DNA of 64,000 bases from assembly GCA_015665415.1 (NCBI GenBank), contig JADFAE010000007.1:62001-126000 (forward strand). The letters run 5' to 3'. This document shows positions 55,535-64,000 of the stretch, piece by piece. A program made the translations under genes and the position numbers. The stretch is from Roseobacter sp. Lineage in GTDB: Bacteria; Pseudomonadota; Alphaproteobacteria; Rhodobacterales; Rhodobacteraceae. Within the stretch, counting starts at the first letter, position 1; each line of letters starts with the position of its first letter. The notes under the pieces are model-generated. The model saw only the letters and a list, made by a program, of their open reading frames with translations. It made no database searches and was not told the origin of the DNA.

Positions 55535-57340
55535 ATGCTGACATTGCAAAACATCATTGCTCCCGAGCCGGGCGTCTGCAGCGAGCCGGACCTCTATTAT
55601 CATGCCACAGGCGCGGCGCAGATCTGCCAGCAGGGATCCGGCTTTTGCCTGCTAACCGGCAGTCGGATCCGTTTTGATACCTATTTCAATCTGTTCAACC
55701 TCGGCACCTGGACCCAGGCCTGCCTGCTGGAGGGGCTGATCCTCGAGATCACCGCCCGGGGGCCGGGCGAGATCCGGGTGCTGCATCTGCGCCAGGGCCA
55801 TCCCGCAGAGATCCTGCATCAAAGCCGCCCCCAGCTGCACCCGGACAGCCCATATCAGATTGACCTCTCTGCCCTGCTCAGCGGCACCCCAGAGGGGCTC
55901 TTGGCGCTGGAGCTCGTCGCTTTGGGCCCCGAAAAACTGCAGCTTTATACGGCCCGCTTTGCCACCCGCCGCCAGCCGCCCTCCCTGCCCCGGCTGGCGA
56001 TCTCCATCACCACCTTCCAGCGCGAGCACAAGGTGCGCGACACCGTGGCCCGGCTGGACACCTTCCTGGCGCGCTCTGGCTTTGGCGACAACATCCATGT
56101 CCAGGTCATCGACAATGGCCAAAGCGCTGATATCCGCGCCGGGCCCCGGGTCACCGCCTATGCCAATCGCAATCTCGGCGGGGCTGGCGGCTTTGCCCGC
56201 GGCCTGCTGGAGGCCGAGGACCGTGGCTTCAGCCATTGTCTGTTCATGGATGACGATGCCAGTTTCCACATGGAGAATATCCTGCGCAGCTATATGCTGC
56301 TGACCCTGGCCCGCGATCCTCAAACCGCCCTGGCCGGGGCCATGATCGGCAACCGGCGCCAATGGGAGATGTGGGAAAACGGGGCCTATTTCGACGGCTC
56401 CTGCCATCCGCTGTTCAACGGCATTGATCTGCGCTGCCCGCAAGCGGTGCAACAGATGGAGCTGCGCAGCACCCAGGCCCGGCCCGCAACCTTCTATGGT
56501 GGCTGGTGGTTCTTTGCCTTCCCGCTGGCCGGGCTGCGCCGCCACCCGTTTCCGTTTTTTGTACGTGGCGATGACATCAGCTTTTCGCTGGCCAATGATT
56601 TCAACATTTTCACCCTCAATGGCGTGGTCTCCTTTCAGGATGATTTCATCGAAAAGGAAAGCGCCCAGACGCTCTATCTCGATCTGCGCAACCACCTGCT
56701 GCATCACCTGATCTTCGCGCAATTGGAGCGCTCGGCGCTTGGCACCGCGCGGATTGCCTGCCGCTTCATGATGCGCTCGATGCTGCGTTGCAAATATGAG
56801 AGCGCCGCCGCCCAGCTGATGGCCTGGCGCGATGTCATGCAGGGGCCGGTGTTTTTTGATCGCAATATCGACATGCAGGCCCGTCAGGCCAGTATCCGAG
56901 CGCTGATCAAGCAGGAACATTGGCAGCAGAACACAGACACCGCGCCACAAGAGCGACGCTGCTTCAGCCGCCTGCCCCGGCGTCTGCGCCATCTTCTGGG
57001 CCTGTTCAGCCTCAATGGCCACCTCTTGCCCTTCTGGAGCCGGGTCGGCGATCAAATCGTGCTGGAGATCGACGATCGCGGATTGGTCTTTCCCGCCTTT
57101 GGCGCCGCCCGGCTCACCTATCGCAATGGCACCGGCACCCAGGCCTATACGGTGCGCCATTCCAAGGCCCGTTTCTTTGCTCTGGCCTGGCAGATGCTGC
57201 TGGCCCTGACCCATTGGCTACGCCATCACGAGGAGCTCAAGCGCGCCTATCGGCGGGGCTATGGTGACATGACCACACGGCCCTATTGGGAGGCCAAGCT
57301 GGGCCCCGCGCGCGCGCCCCGGGATCAGGCCGCCGAATAG
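55535..57340 (+). CDS. Galactofuranosyltransferase, GlfT2-like
   Basis: 601 residues. A beta-rich N-terminal domain (~1-145) precedes a GT-A domain with ISITTFQREHKV, ANRNLGGAGGFARGLLEAE, the triple-Asp metal site MDDDA, GGWWFFAFPL and RGDDISFSL. This is the pattern of mycobacterial GlfT2 (GT2 family), which polymerises galactofuranose. The C-terminal ~200 residues are helical. Context with glf and a second GlfT-like gene supports UDP-galactofuranose as donor. It ends one base before the convergent kpsT-like gene. Confidence 0.88.
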   Translation: MLTLQNIIAPEPGVCSEPDLYYHATGAAQICQQGSGFCLLTGSRIRFDTYFNLFNLGTWTQACLLEGLILEITARGPGEIRVLHLRQGHPAEILHQSRPQLHPDSPYQIDLSALLSGTPEGLLALELVALGPEKLQLYTARFATRRQPPSLPRLAISITTFQREHKVRDTVARLDTFLARSGFGDNIHVQVIDNGQSADIRAGPRVTAYANRNLGGAGGFARGLLEAEDRGFSHCLFMDDDASFHMENILRSYMLLTLARDPQTALAGAMIGNRRQWEMWENGAYFDGSCHPLFNGIDLRCPQAVQQMELRSTQARPATFYGGWWFFAFPLAGLRRHPFPFFVRGDDISFSLANDFNIFTLNGVVSFQDDFIEKESAQTLYLDLRNHLLHHLIFAQLERSALGTARIACRFMMRSMLRCKYESAAAQLMAWRDVMQGPVFFDRNIDMQARQASIRALIKQEHWQQNTDTAPQERRCFSRLPRRLRHLLGLFSLNGHLLPFWSRVGDQIVLEIDDRGLVFPAFGAARLTYRNGTGTQAYTVRHSKARFFALAWQMLLALTHWLRHHEELKRAYRRGYGDMTTRPYWEAKLGPARAPRDQAAE

Positions 57341-57341
57341 G

Positions 57342-57995
57342 CTATTTCATCAGCCTCTCATGCAGGTCGATCGCCTCGTCCAGATCCTCGAAATAAGACA
57401 CTTTGCCATGTTCCAGAACCAGACCTGAATCGCAGAACTGGCGCAGCTGAGGCATCGAGTGATTGACCATGATGGCACCGGAATGGCGCATCCGCTGGGC
57501 AAAGATGGCGCGGCTTTTGGCGCGGAAGCTGGCATCACCTACCGCCGTGACCTCATCCACCAGATAGGTGTCAAAGCGGATCCCCATCGAGGCGCCAAAG
57601 GCCAGCCGCGCCCGCATGCCGGAGGAATAGCTGCGCAGCGGCATATGGTAGGATTTGCCCAATTCGGAAAATTCACCAACAAAATCCACCAGCTCCTCGG
57701 TATCCACCCCATAGACCCGGGCGACAAAGCGGATGTTTTCGACCCCGGTAAGCTGACCGTGAAACGATCCCGCCAGCCCAACCTGCCAGGAGATGGTGCC
57801 ATCAGAGACCACCCGGCCGTGATCCGGGCGCATGGTGCCGGAGATAATCTGCAACAGGGTTGATTTGCCCGCCCCGTTGCGCCCCAAGAGCGCCAGCGAG
57901 CGCCCGGTGGGCAGGGTGAGGTTGAGATCATCGATGACGATCTTGCGCTCCCCCTTGAGCCAGAAGCTCTTGGTCAGATTCTCGAACCGGATCAT
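57342..57995 (-). CDS. kpsT: Capsule-export ABC transporter ATPase
   Basis: 217 residues, the short KpsT/CtrD length without a C-terminal carbohydrate-binding domain. Walker A GRNGAGKST, signature YSSGMRARLAFG, Walker B-like TYLVDEVTAVGD and the H-loop MVNHSMPQLRQF are present. With the KpsM-like permease (59650) it would drive polysaccharide through the inner membrane. It lies 25 bases after the KpsE-like gene, same strand. Confidence 0.95.
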   Translation of the reverse strand: MIRFENLTKSFWLKGERKIVIDDLNLTLPTGRSLALLGRNGAGKSTLLQIISGTMRPDHGRVVSDGTISWQVGLAGSFHGQLTGVENIRFVARVYGVDTEELVDFVGEFSELGKSYHMPLRSYSSGMRARLAFGASMGIRFDTYLVDEVTAVGDASFRAKSRAIFAQRMRHSGAIMVNHSMPQLRQFCDSGLVLEHGKVSYFEDLDEAIDLHERLMK

Positions 57996-58020
57996 GGCAA
58001 TGGGATCTCCCGGGTCAGTC

Positions 58021-59448
58021 TCAGCTGCGGTCGCGGATGGAATAATAGATCAGCGACAGGATCGACCAGCCCAGCACCAGGAACAGCGCCACCAGCCCGC
58101 TCAGCACAAAGCGCTCGGGATATTCTGCCTCCTGGGCCCGGGTCGGATTGATATAGGTGGCCAGATAGCGGCTCTGGCGGCTGGCCTCATCCCGGGCCAG
58201 CGCCAGCCCGGTCAGCGCCGCGCGATAGGCCTCTTCGCTATATTCACGATCCACCGTCAGCCGTTCGAATTCGGAAATCAGCGAGGGGTAATCTTCGCCG
58301 ACGCCGCCGGTATCGGTATTGGTCGAGGTAAAGGTCTGACGCTCGATATCGATCCGCTGGCGGATCACGTCGATGCGCTGCTGAGCCTTTTTCAGACGCG
58401 GATCGCCGGTGGCCACGGTGCCGCGCAAAAGATCATATTCGATCAGGGAGGTGGCCAGTTCCTGCTGCAGATTGTTCATCACCCCCATGCGGCCTTGAAT
58501 ATCGGCCTCCGGATCGACAATCCGGGTGCGGGTGCGAAACCGGGTCAAGGCCTCGCGCGCCGCCTTCATCTCTTCCACCGCCTCCTCGAGATCAGCCTGG
58601 GCATAGCCGATGGCATCGGCGCGGGCCTGCTGGTTCAGCGCATTGATGCGGGTCTGGCTTTCGGCAACAATCGCCCGGGTGATGGCCTGGGCGGTTTTGG
58701 GATCAAACCCCAGGGCCTGCACCTCGATGAGGCCGGAACTGCTGTCAAAGGAAATGCTGACAATGCGTTGCCAATACCAGATCATCTCTTCCTGGGTCGC
58801 CTCCGGCCAGATCGAGAAGGCCCAATCGCTGGGCCAGTGTTGGCTGTAATGGGCGCGCAGATCGATCTGCGCATCCACCGCTTCCATCATCTCCTGGCTC
58901 TGGATGAATTCATAGAGGATATCGCTGTCCGAGGCCGTGGAACTGCCGGCAAAACTGGCCAAGCCGCCCAACAGATCATTGGCAGAGCTGCTGTCCTGGC
59001 TGCGCACGGTAAAACCGGTGGTCGACTGATATTGGTCCTCGGCCACGGTTGCGAGATAGAAGATCACCGCCGCCAGCGGGGCCAGCACCAGCACCACAAA
59101 GCTGGCAATCAGCCCCCAGTGGCGTTTGCGCATCTTCGCCGGTCCTGCCAGCGGATAGCTCTGGGCCTCGACTTTGGCTTCAGCCGCGCTGCGTTTTTGA
59201 TCGGATATTTCGGCGGCGGCTTCGGCGGCCTTCAGCCGCGTTTTCAGCTCCTGCACCTGCCGGTCGATGGGGCGGTTGCCTTTCTGCGCGACTTTGCCCG
59301 GATTGGCACCTGCCAGATTTGCAGCAGATGTCTGCCCCATATCCTGTCCTGCGGTTTGAACCGCAGTCCGCTCCCCCTCCGGCTGCGGCTTACCGCCCGG
59401 TTTTGAACCTGCGCCACCGCCCTGTTTTTTTGCTCCGGCCGCTGTCAT
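58021..59448 (-). CDS. kpsE: Capsule-export periplasmic adaptor (KpsE/CtrB, PCP-3 type)
   Basis: 475 residues from the ATG at 59448 (GAGGAG upstream, slightly long spacing); ATGs at 59487 and 59529 are possible. A hydrophilic cytoplasmic head of ~105 residues with Lys/Ala heptads is followed by a membrane helix (HWGLIASFVVLVLAPLAAVIFYLATVAEDQYQSTTGFTVRS), a periplasmic part with long coiled coils (~240-400), and a C-terminal helix (FVLSGLVALFLVLGWSILSLIYYSI). These span the periplasm and connect KpsMT to an outer-membrane OPX such as the one encoded at 5407. The usual KpsE is shorter at the N-terminus. Confidence 0.9.
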   Translation of the reverse strand: MTAAGAKKQGGGAGSKPGGKPQPEGERTAVQTAGQDMGQTSAANLAGANPGKVAQKGNRPIDRQVQELKTRLKAAEAAAEISDQKRSAAEAKVEAQSYPLAGPAKMRKRHWGLIASFVVLVLAPLAAVIFYLATVAEDQYQSTTGFTVRSQDSSSANDLLGGLASFAGSSTASDSDILYEFIQSQEMMEAVDAQIDLRAHYSQHWPSDWAFSIWPEATQEEMIWYWQRIVSISFDSSSGLIEVQALGFDPKTAQAITRAIVAESQTRINALNQQARADAIGYAQADLEEAVEEMKAAREALTRFRTRTRIVDPEADIQGRMGVMNNLQQELATSLIEYDLLRGTVATGDPRLKKAQQRIDVIRQRIDIERQTFTSTNTDTGGVGEDYPSLISEFERLTVDREYSEEAYRAALTGLALARDEASRQSRYLATYINPTRAQEAEYPERFVLSGLVALFLVLGWSILSLIYYSIRDRS

Positions 59449-59583
59449 GGGATGTTGTTTCTCCTCATCCACCTTGCCTCCGTCCATGCTGGCCCCGCTT
59501 GCAGTGCTGGCGGGCCTCGACATCTGCACCCGGACGGGTCACATCCTAAACGCCCTGCGATCAGAGCTGTTTGTAATTGCCTG

Positions 59584-59600
59584 TACTATGACCCATAGTA
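59584..59600. promoter_or_regulatory. TACTATG-ACC-CATAGTA palindrome between divergent kps genes
   Basis: Seven-base perfect arms around ACC lie in the short divergent region between the kpsE-like start (59448) and the kpsM-like start (59650). The position and the TACTAT/ATAGTA content suggest an operator overlapping a -10 element. Confidence 0.45.
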
Positions 59601-59649
59601 TCGCCTGCCAACCCCTCCTTCACAACCACAGAATCCCGCAAGCCCGCAT

Positions 59650-60522
59650 ATGTCCAATCCCCCCTCCGCCGCCCCCCAACCGGAGGGCTCCGCCGCCAGT
59701 CCGCACTCCTCTGAGCCGCAGTTCCCGCAGGCCCAAGAGCCCCGCGCCAAGGGCGGGCGCAGCTTTGCCCCCCTGCGCAGCATCACCGCCCTGATCCTGC
59801 GGGAGATGGCAACCCGCTACGCCCGCACGCCCGGCGGCTATATCTGGGGGCTGCTGGAGCCGCTGGCGGCAATCATCTTTCTGTCGGTCGGCTTTTCCCT
59901 GATCATCAGGACCCCGTCCCTGGGCAATAGTTTCCTGTTGTTTTACGCCACCGGCTACATGCCCTTCGATCTCTACGGCAGCGTCTCAACCAAGACCTCC
60001 CAAGCGATCAACTTTTCCAAACCCCTGCTGCAGTTTCCCGCCGTCACCTGGATTGATGCGGTGCTGGCCCGGTTCCTGCTCAACAGCCTAACCTCGATCC
60101 TGGTCTCCGCCATCCTGCTCACCGGCATCCTCAGCGTGATCGACAGCCGCACCATCATCGCGCTGCCCACCATCGTCCAGGCGATTGCGGCGACCCTGGT
60201 GCTGGGACTGGGCGTCGGCACCCTGAACTGCGCCCTGACCGGGCTTTATCCGGCCTGGGGCATCGCCTGGTCGATTTTCACCCGGCCGCTGTTTCTGGCT
60301 TCGGGGATTTTCTATCTCTATGAGGATCTGCCGCCGCTGGCGCGCGATATCCTGTGGTACAATCCGCTGATGCACATCATCAGCCTCGCCCGCAGCGGGT
60401 TTTTCCCAAGCTACAATCCCAGCTATGTGAATATGGCCTATGTGTTTTCGGTTGGGCTGATCCTGCTGGTCTTGGGTCTCTTGCTCATGGGGCGCTATCA
60501 CCGCGACATCCTGCAGAACTGA
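59650..60522 (+). CDS. kpsM: Capsule-export ABC transporter permease
   Basis: 290 residues. A Pro/Ser/Ala-rich ~40-residue head precedes six membrane helices. LILREMATRYARTPGGYIWGLLEPLA is the cytoplasmic coupling segment of ABC-2 capsule exporters (KpsM/CtrC). LYPAWGIAWSIFTRPLFLASGIFYLYEDLPPLARDILWYNPLMHIISLARSGFF is also typical. Works with the KpsT-like ATPase. It is transcribed away from kpsE-kpsT. Confidence 0.94.
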   Translation: MSNPPSAAPQPEGSAASPHSSEPQFPQAQEPRAKGGRSFAPLRSITALILREMATRYARTPGGYIWGLLEPLAAIIFLSVGFSLIIRTPSLGNSFLLFYATGYMPFDLYGSVSTKTSQAINFSKPLLQFPAVTWIDAVLARFLLNSLTSILVSAILLTGILSVIDSRTIIALPTIVQAIAATLVLGLGVGTLNCALTGLYPAWGIAWSIFTRPLFLASGIFYLYEDLPPLARDILWYNPLMHIISLARSGFFPSYNPSYVNMAYVFSVGLILLVLGLLLMGRYHRDILQN

Positions 60523-60583
60523 CCCTGTACTCGCCACAGGGGCCACCATGACAGGGGGCCACCATGATCTCGGCCCGGGGCCC

Positions 60584-61636
60584 TCACCCGGTCTTGGGCG
60601 GCTTTGCCAGCTCCAGCACCGCAGCATGCGGCACCGCCCGGCGGCGCAACAACCCGTCCCGGATCGCCCGTAGCATCAGACGCAAAAAGGCGCGGCGCTC
60701 CCCGGGATGGGCCCTCAGCTTGGACAGCCATTTCGGCACCACCAGCAAAAGCACCGGCCAGAACAGCCAGCCCGCCGCCATCCGATAGAGCAGCAACAGG
60801 TTGCGGTGATAATAATAGACCTTCCACAGCGGGATAAAGCGACCCCGCTGAGCCCCCTCAGCGCCATCCTTGGCGGCAAAGGTGGTGAGATCATGCTCAA
60901 AGCGCACGCCGGGCTCAAAGCCGATGCGCCCGCCCGATTTGGTCAGCCCCAGAGTATAAAGCCCGTCATCGCCATAAATGAACAGATCCGGGTCCGGATA
61001 ACCGATGCGCCGCACCGCCGCCGCCGAGATGAAAAAACCGACAAAGGAGGTGACATCGATCTGCATGCCGTCCCCTTCGTAGTCGGCAGGCTGCACATGA
61101 AAGCCGGAGCGGCCGCCGCCAAACAGCGTACGCAGGAATTCACGGCTATGCCAGAAGGGGTTGCGCGAGGGCCGGTTCATCTCGCAGATGCCCCCTTCGG
61201 GAAAATAGACCGCTGCGGCCACCGCATCCCAGGTACGGGCCGGATCGCGATGAGCGGGCAGGGCATGGAACGCGGCCAGCCCCCCCGCGGCAGGGCGGCC
61301 ATCGTCATCCATCACCACCAGCCAGTCGGGGGCATGGGCCTGCATGGCATGGCGCATGCCCATCTCAAAGCCACCGGCCCCGCCCCGGTTGCGGGCGCTG
61401 CTGCGGATATCAAGCCGCGGCTCTGACAGGCTGGCGAGCCAGGCAGTGGTGCCATCGGTGGAGGCATTGTCCACCACCACCACGGCAGCAAGCTCCGTTG
61501 CTGGGCTTTCCAGCAGCCGCGCCAGGGTGGGTTTCAACTTGTCGAGCCGATTGTAGGTCACCACCACCGCCACCAGACGGCCAACAGGGGACACAGCGGG
61601 TGCCCCGTCCAGCTCCACGGCTTTTTCCAATGTCAC
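60584..61636 (-). CDS. Galactofuranosyltransferase, GlfT1-like (GT2)
   Basis: 350 residues. VAVVVTYNRLDKLKPTLARLL, VVVVDNASTDGT, SSARNRGGAGGFEMGMRHAM, the metal site VMDDDG, FVGFFISA and IYGDDGLYTLGL form the GlfT1-like galactofuranosyltransferase pattern. A hydrophobic segment near residues 280-305 may bind the membrane. It would start or extend the galactofuranose part of the polymer, with the GlfT2-like enzyme at 55535. Convergent with kpsM. Confidence 0.87.
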   Translation of the reverse strand: MTLEKAVELDGAPAVSPVGRLVAVVVTYNRLDKLKPTLARLLESPATELAAVVVVDNASTDGTTAWLASLSEPRLDIRSSARNRGGAGGFEMGMRHAMQAHAPDWLVVMDDDGRPAAGGLAAFHALPAHRDPARTWDAVAAAVYFPEGGICEMNRPSRNPFWHSREFLRTLFGGGRSGFHVQPADYEGDGMQIDVTSFVGFFISAAAVRRIGYPDPDLFIYGDDGLYTLGLTKSGGRIGFEPGVRFEHDLTTFAAKDGAEGAQRGRFIPLWKVYYYHRNLLLLYRMAAGWLFWPVLLLVVPKWLSKLRAHPGERRAFLRLMLRAIRDGLLRRRAVPHAAVLELAKPPKTG

Positions 61637-61818
61637 GCCCGGCTCTCCTCATTTTGCCGCCCCAGCCCCCCCGGCTCGGGACCGGATCCGGGGCTGTCGG
61701 TTCCTCTGGCAAAACTCATACTTGCCGCAGCATGTCAAATATTTTGCCCGCCGATTCAGGCCGTGACCTCAGGCTGCACCAGCCCCGCTGCGGACGAAAG
61801 TCTCACTTGGAACCCACT

Positions 61819-61846
61819 CCAAATGTTTCGCGCGCGAAACATTTGG
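61819..61846. other. parS-like 28-bp perfect palindrome
   Basis: CCAAATGTTTCGCG followed directly by its exact reverse complement. The core TGTTTC-GCGCGC-GAAACA resembles the chromosomal parS (TGTTTC-ACGT-GAAACA) with a longer centre. It lies 117 bases beyond the parB stop codon, where plasmid centromere sites are often found. Confidence 0.75.
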
Positions 61847-61895
61847 GCAAAAAAGAACTCACACCACAGTGGCACAAATTAGCAAGTTAGAGACT

Positions 61896-61924
61896 AAAAA
61901 GGAGCTGCACGGATGTGCAGCCCC
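61896..61924 (-). terminator. Rho-independent terminator of parAB
   Basis: On the minus strand GGGGCTGCAC pairs with GTGCAGCTCC (one G-T wobble) around ATCC, followed by TTTTT. It begins 39 bases after the parB stop codon. Confidence 0.9.
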
Positions 61925-61962
61925 ACAGGCAAGACAGGAGGCAAGACATGCTGTTTCAGATC

Positions 61963-63066
61963 TCAGCGTTGCCGCAACCAGACCTTCAGATCTTCCACGA
62001 GTTTCGCATCCACTGCCGCGCCACTCAGCTCGATGCGCCGGGCATCGGGCTGAAACCCCAGCCGCAGACCGGCGGCGATCTGGCTGCTGATCCGCTCCTG
62101 CGGGGCCGTCTCAGCAGCAGGCTGGCGGATTTGCGGCGCAATCTCTGCGCCAGATTCCTCAGGAGGTTGTGGCTCTAAACGTGCCTTTAGAGCCTGTTCA
62201 TTCTGCAGATCTTCCAGCGCCGCAGTCAACACCGCCAGTTCCTCAACTGCCGTGGGGCGCGCGGCTAACTGCAGCGCCGCTTTTAGGCGGGGCGCAAACT
62301 CCGCATCCTCGCCCATCTGGCGCACCAGGGCCAGGCCCAGCTTCTCGCTGATCGCGGCGGGAAAATACAGCACCGCGTCCAGCGCCTCGACCAGGGTGAC
62401 AAAACTGCCGATCTTGGAGCGCTTGGCCCGTGGTGCATTGGCAAACAGCCCCTGCAGCGCTTTCTTCTGGGTTGGGAACACCCCCTCCTTGAGCGCGCGC
62501 ACCGCAATGCGGGCGCGTTCATAATGGGATAGATTGACCCGGATTTCATTCTCTTCGACCATGGCCACATAGGCCGCCTCGGCGCTGTCAGGGCGGATCA
62601 CCAGCGCCTTGATCTGGGAGAATTCAGGCTCTGAATTCTCAGCATAGAGTCTGCGCAGCGCGCTCAGCCGGCGCCAGCCCGAAATCAGCCCCCAGGATTT
62701 TCCGTCACGCCGCCCGCTCAGGGGCACCACTTCGATCGGGGTCTGCTGGCCGCGGGCGCGCAGGGATGCCATCAGCGCTGCCATTTCCTCTTCGTCCTGA
62801 CTGATCCGGTCGCGCACCAGATGGGTCTCATCGATCGCCTCCAATGCGATCTCTTCCACCATCAACCCCTTGGCACGGGCATTGCTCAGCACATCCGACA
62901 ATTCCTGCAGGGCGGCTTGGCTTGCGGCCTCGGAAGCTACCTGAGCAATGGGGGCGGGGGCAGCAGCGCTGGGGCTGGCCAGGGCCGGTCCCAGCGCCGA
63001 TTTGCCCTCAGGCGCGCCGGAAAGATAGCTGTTCTGTGCCGGGGTAAGCCGCTTGCGTTTTGCCAT
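61963..63066 (-). CDS. parB: Plasmid partition protein ParB/RepB family
   Basis: 367 residues from the ATG at 63066 (GGAGACAAGG upstream). MAKRKRLTPAQNSYLSG is a typical start in Rhodobacterales plasmid ParBs. The ParB/Spo0J nuclease-like N-domain includes RARGQQTPIEVVPL, GLISGWRRLSALRRL and MVEENEIRVNLSHYERARIAVRAL (the CTP/ENxxR-like motif region). A helix-turn-helix domain and a C-terminal region ending VDAKLVEDLKVWLRQR follow. It binds parS and works with ParA to segregate the replicon. It follows parA after 73 bases. Confidence 0.92.
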   Translation of the reverse strand: MAKRKRLTPAQNSYLSGAPEGKSALGPALASPSAAAPAPIAQVASEAASQAALQELSDVLSNARAKGLMVEEIALEAIDETHLVRDRISQDEEEMAALMASLRARGQQTPIEVVPLSGRRDGKSWGLISGWRRLSALRRLYAENSEPEFSQIKALVIRPDSAEAAYVAMVEENEIRVNLSHYERARIAVRALKEGVFPTQKKALQGLFANAPRAKRSKIGSFVTLVEALDAVLYFPAAISEKLGLALVRQMGEDAEFAPRLKAALQLAARPTAVEELAVLTAALEDLQNEQALKARLEPQPPEESGAEIAPQIRQPAAETAPQERISSQIAAGLRLGFQPDARRIELSGAAVDAKLVEDLKVWLRQR

Positions 63067-63139
63067 CTGCCTTGTCTCCTCCTCATGCGATCCCGGGGGC
63101 ATTTGCGCCGCACCCTGGGCTTTCTACCTTGTTAGAGCC

Positions 63140-64000
63140 TTAAGCGCCCGCACGCGCGCTTTGCGCTTTACCCTGATCTTCAGCCTGTGCTTCCAGCTCT
63201 GCCCGCCGCCAGACCCCCAGCAAAAGCCGCTTGAAGGCCGCATAGGTGGCGTCAAATGTTTCACGCCCACGGGCGTAGGTCTCGCGGTTGAAATCGCGGT
63301 AATCGGCCTCATAGATGCCGCTGACCTGCTCCCCCGCCTGGCCGATCAGGGCGGTGAAGTCCTGTTTATGCGGAGAGAGCACCGGGCCCATATAGGCCTG
63401 CATCAACCCGGCCAGCTCGCCCTGCTGGGCGCTGTCATAGCGGGTGATCACCGCGCGCACTGCATCCCATTCAAAACCCATCTCTGGCCGCCCCAGCGCG
63501 CGTGCGGCCAGGTTCTCGCCGTCTTCAATGGAGGCAAAGGTCGAATGCAGCATGTCAAAGAACCGACCGGTGCTGTCGAACTCCAGAAAAGACGCCCCCA
63601 TCGGCACCAGCAGGATATCCGAAGCCGCCAGCCCGTTGATGGTGAGATAGCCCAGGGCGGGCGGGGTATCGATAAAGATCACATCATAGTCATCCAGCAC
63701 CCCATCCGCCTCCAGCCGGTCGGTGAGCGCATCCCACAGTTTCCAGCTGCGCGCGGCCATGCGCCAGACCGGGATCTGGAACTCGGCCCAGTACAAATTC
63801 AGCTGGGCGCCAATCAGATCGATATTGGGCCAATGGGTGCCCTGAATGACATCCCCAGCGGTCATCTCCATGGCAGTGCTCAGCGAGTCTTCCAGCGGCT
63901 GCGGGGCCTCACCACGCTCCAGTCGGCGCTGGTTGTCTGCGCGCAAATGCTCGCCGTAATGGCGCGCCAGCAGCGGAAAGGCGGTCTGCCATTCATCCTC
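63140..64000 (-). CDS. parA: Plasmid partition ATPase ParA (partial)
   Basis: The frame is open to the right edge (EDEWQTAFPLLARHYGEHLRAD at the cut), so 287 codons including the stop are present and the N-terminus with Walker A is missing. VIFIDTPPALGYLTINGLAASDILLVPM is the Walker B/A' region of ParA ATPases. EFDSTGRFFDML, RAVITRYDSAQQGELAGLMQAYMGP and the end with ETFDATYAAFKRLL fit plasmid ParAs of Rhodobacterales. Drives segregation together with ParB. A replication initiator gene would be expected near, beyond the window. Confidence 0.92.
   Translation of the reverse strand, partial: EDEWQTAFPLLARHYGEHLRADNQRRLERGEAPQPLEDSLSTAMEMTAGDVIQGTHWPNIDLIGAQLNLYWAEFQIPVWRMAARSWKLWDALTDRLEADGVLDDYDVIFIDTPPALGYLTINGLAASDILLVPMGASFLEFDSTGRFFDMLHSTFASIEDGENLAARALGRPEMGFEWDAVRAVITRYDSAQQGELAGLMQAYMGPVLSPHKQDFTALIGQAGEQVSGIYEADYRDFNRETYARGRETFDATYAAFKRLLLGVWRRAELEAQAEDQGKAQSARAGA

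Larger units (their letters stand above)
61637..61962. other. Intergenic region with parS-like site and terminator
   Basis: 326 bases. It contains the promoter side of the GlfT1-like gene, the 28-bp palindrome and the parAB terminator. No gene seen. Confidence 0.6.

Noticed and set aside
55652-57214. Minus-strand open frame opposite the GlfT2-like gene
   Set aside because: No motif; the plus strand has the complete glycosyltransferase signature.

Overview
The window looks like DNA of an alphaproteobacterium of the Roseobacter group (Rhodobacterales). Codon use is high in G+C, and the relatives I recognise (Gmd/Fcl, KpsEMT, YjbEFH, DUF2793/peptidase G2, dispersed CCCCC-GGATATTT type repeats) fit Phaeobacter, Ruegeria or Leisingera-like bacteria. 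No rRNA or tRNA gene is visible. A ParA/ParB partition pair with a 28-bp parS-like palindrome sits at the right edge, so I infer an extrachromosomal replicon whose initiator lies outside the window. The theme is surface polysaccharide and the switch between swimming and attachment, as on the biofilm plasmids known from Phaeobacter. That comparison is inference.

Layout. 1-5174: a permease fused to FG-GAP-like repeats (cut by the left edge), then three secreted proteins on the minus strand, two of them duplicated tail-fibre-like proteins. 5407-16803: exopolysaccharide core with an OPX lipoprotein, an epimerase, an initiating sugar transferase, galU, a membrane 4,6-dehydratase, yjbH-yjbF-yjbE-like genes and glmM. 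17118-19217: a DEAD-box helicase. 19636-22822: a periplasmic binding protein coupled to a GGDEF-EAL protein. 22853-29337: a CpXC protein and a 1905-residue protein ending in an HExxH metallopeptidase-like domain. 29813-33784: a small winged-helix protein, a membrane protein and a chemoreceptor. 33785-36057: a lower-GC patch of debris with a dead sulfotransferase-like gene, a TetR gene and a chimeric transposase remnant.

36058-40111: an RTX protein with a beta-propeller-like N-terminus and a DUF2793/peptidase G2 protein. 40130-44825: manC, a colD-like gene, a colC/fcl-like gene and gmd, which together fit GDP-L-colitose synthesis. 45271-49176: four sulfotransferase-like genes. 49215-55303: a methyltransferase-glycosyltransferase fusion, a glycosyltransferase, an unknown protein, UDP-galactopyranose mutase and a fifth sulfotransferase-like gene. 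55535-61636: two galactofuranosyltransferase-like enzymes around a KpsE/KpsT/KpsM capsule exporter. 61819-64000: parS-like site, parB and partial parA.

Taken together, the genes could make and export a polysaccharide carrying galactofuranose and probably colitose, possibly sulfated, under c-di-GMP control through the binding-protein/GGDEF-EAL pair. The most novel-looking piece is the giant HExxH protein with its CpXC partner.
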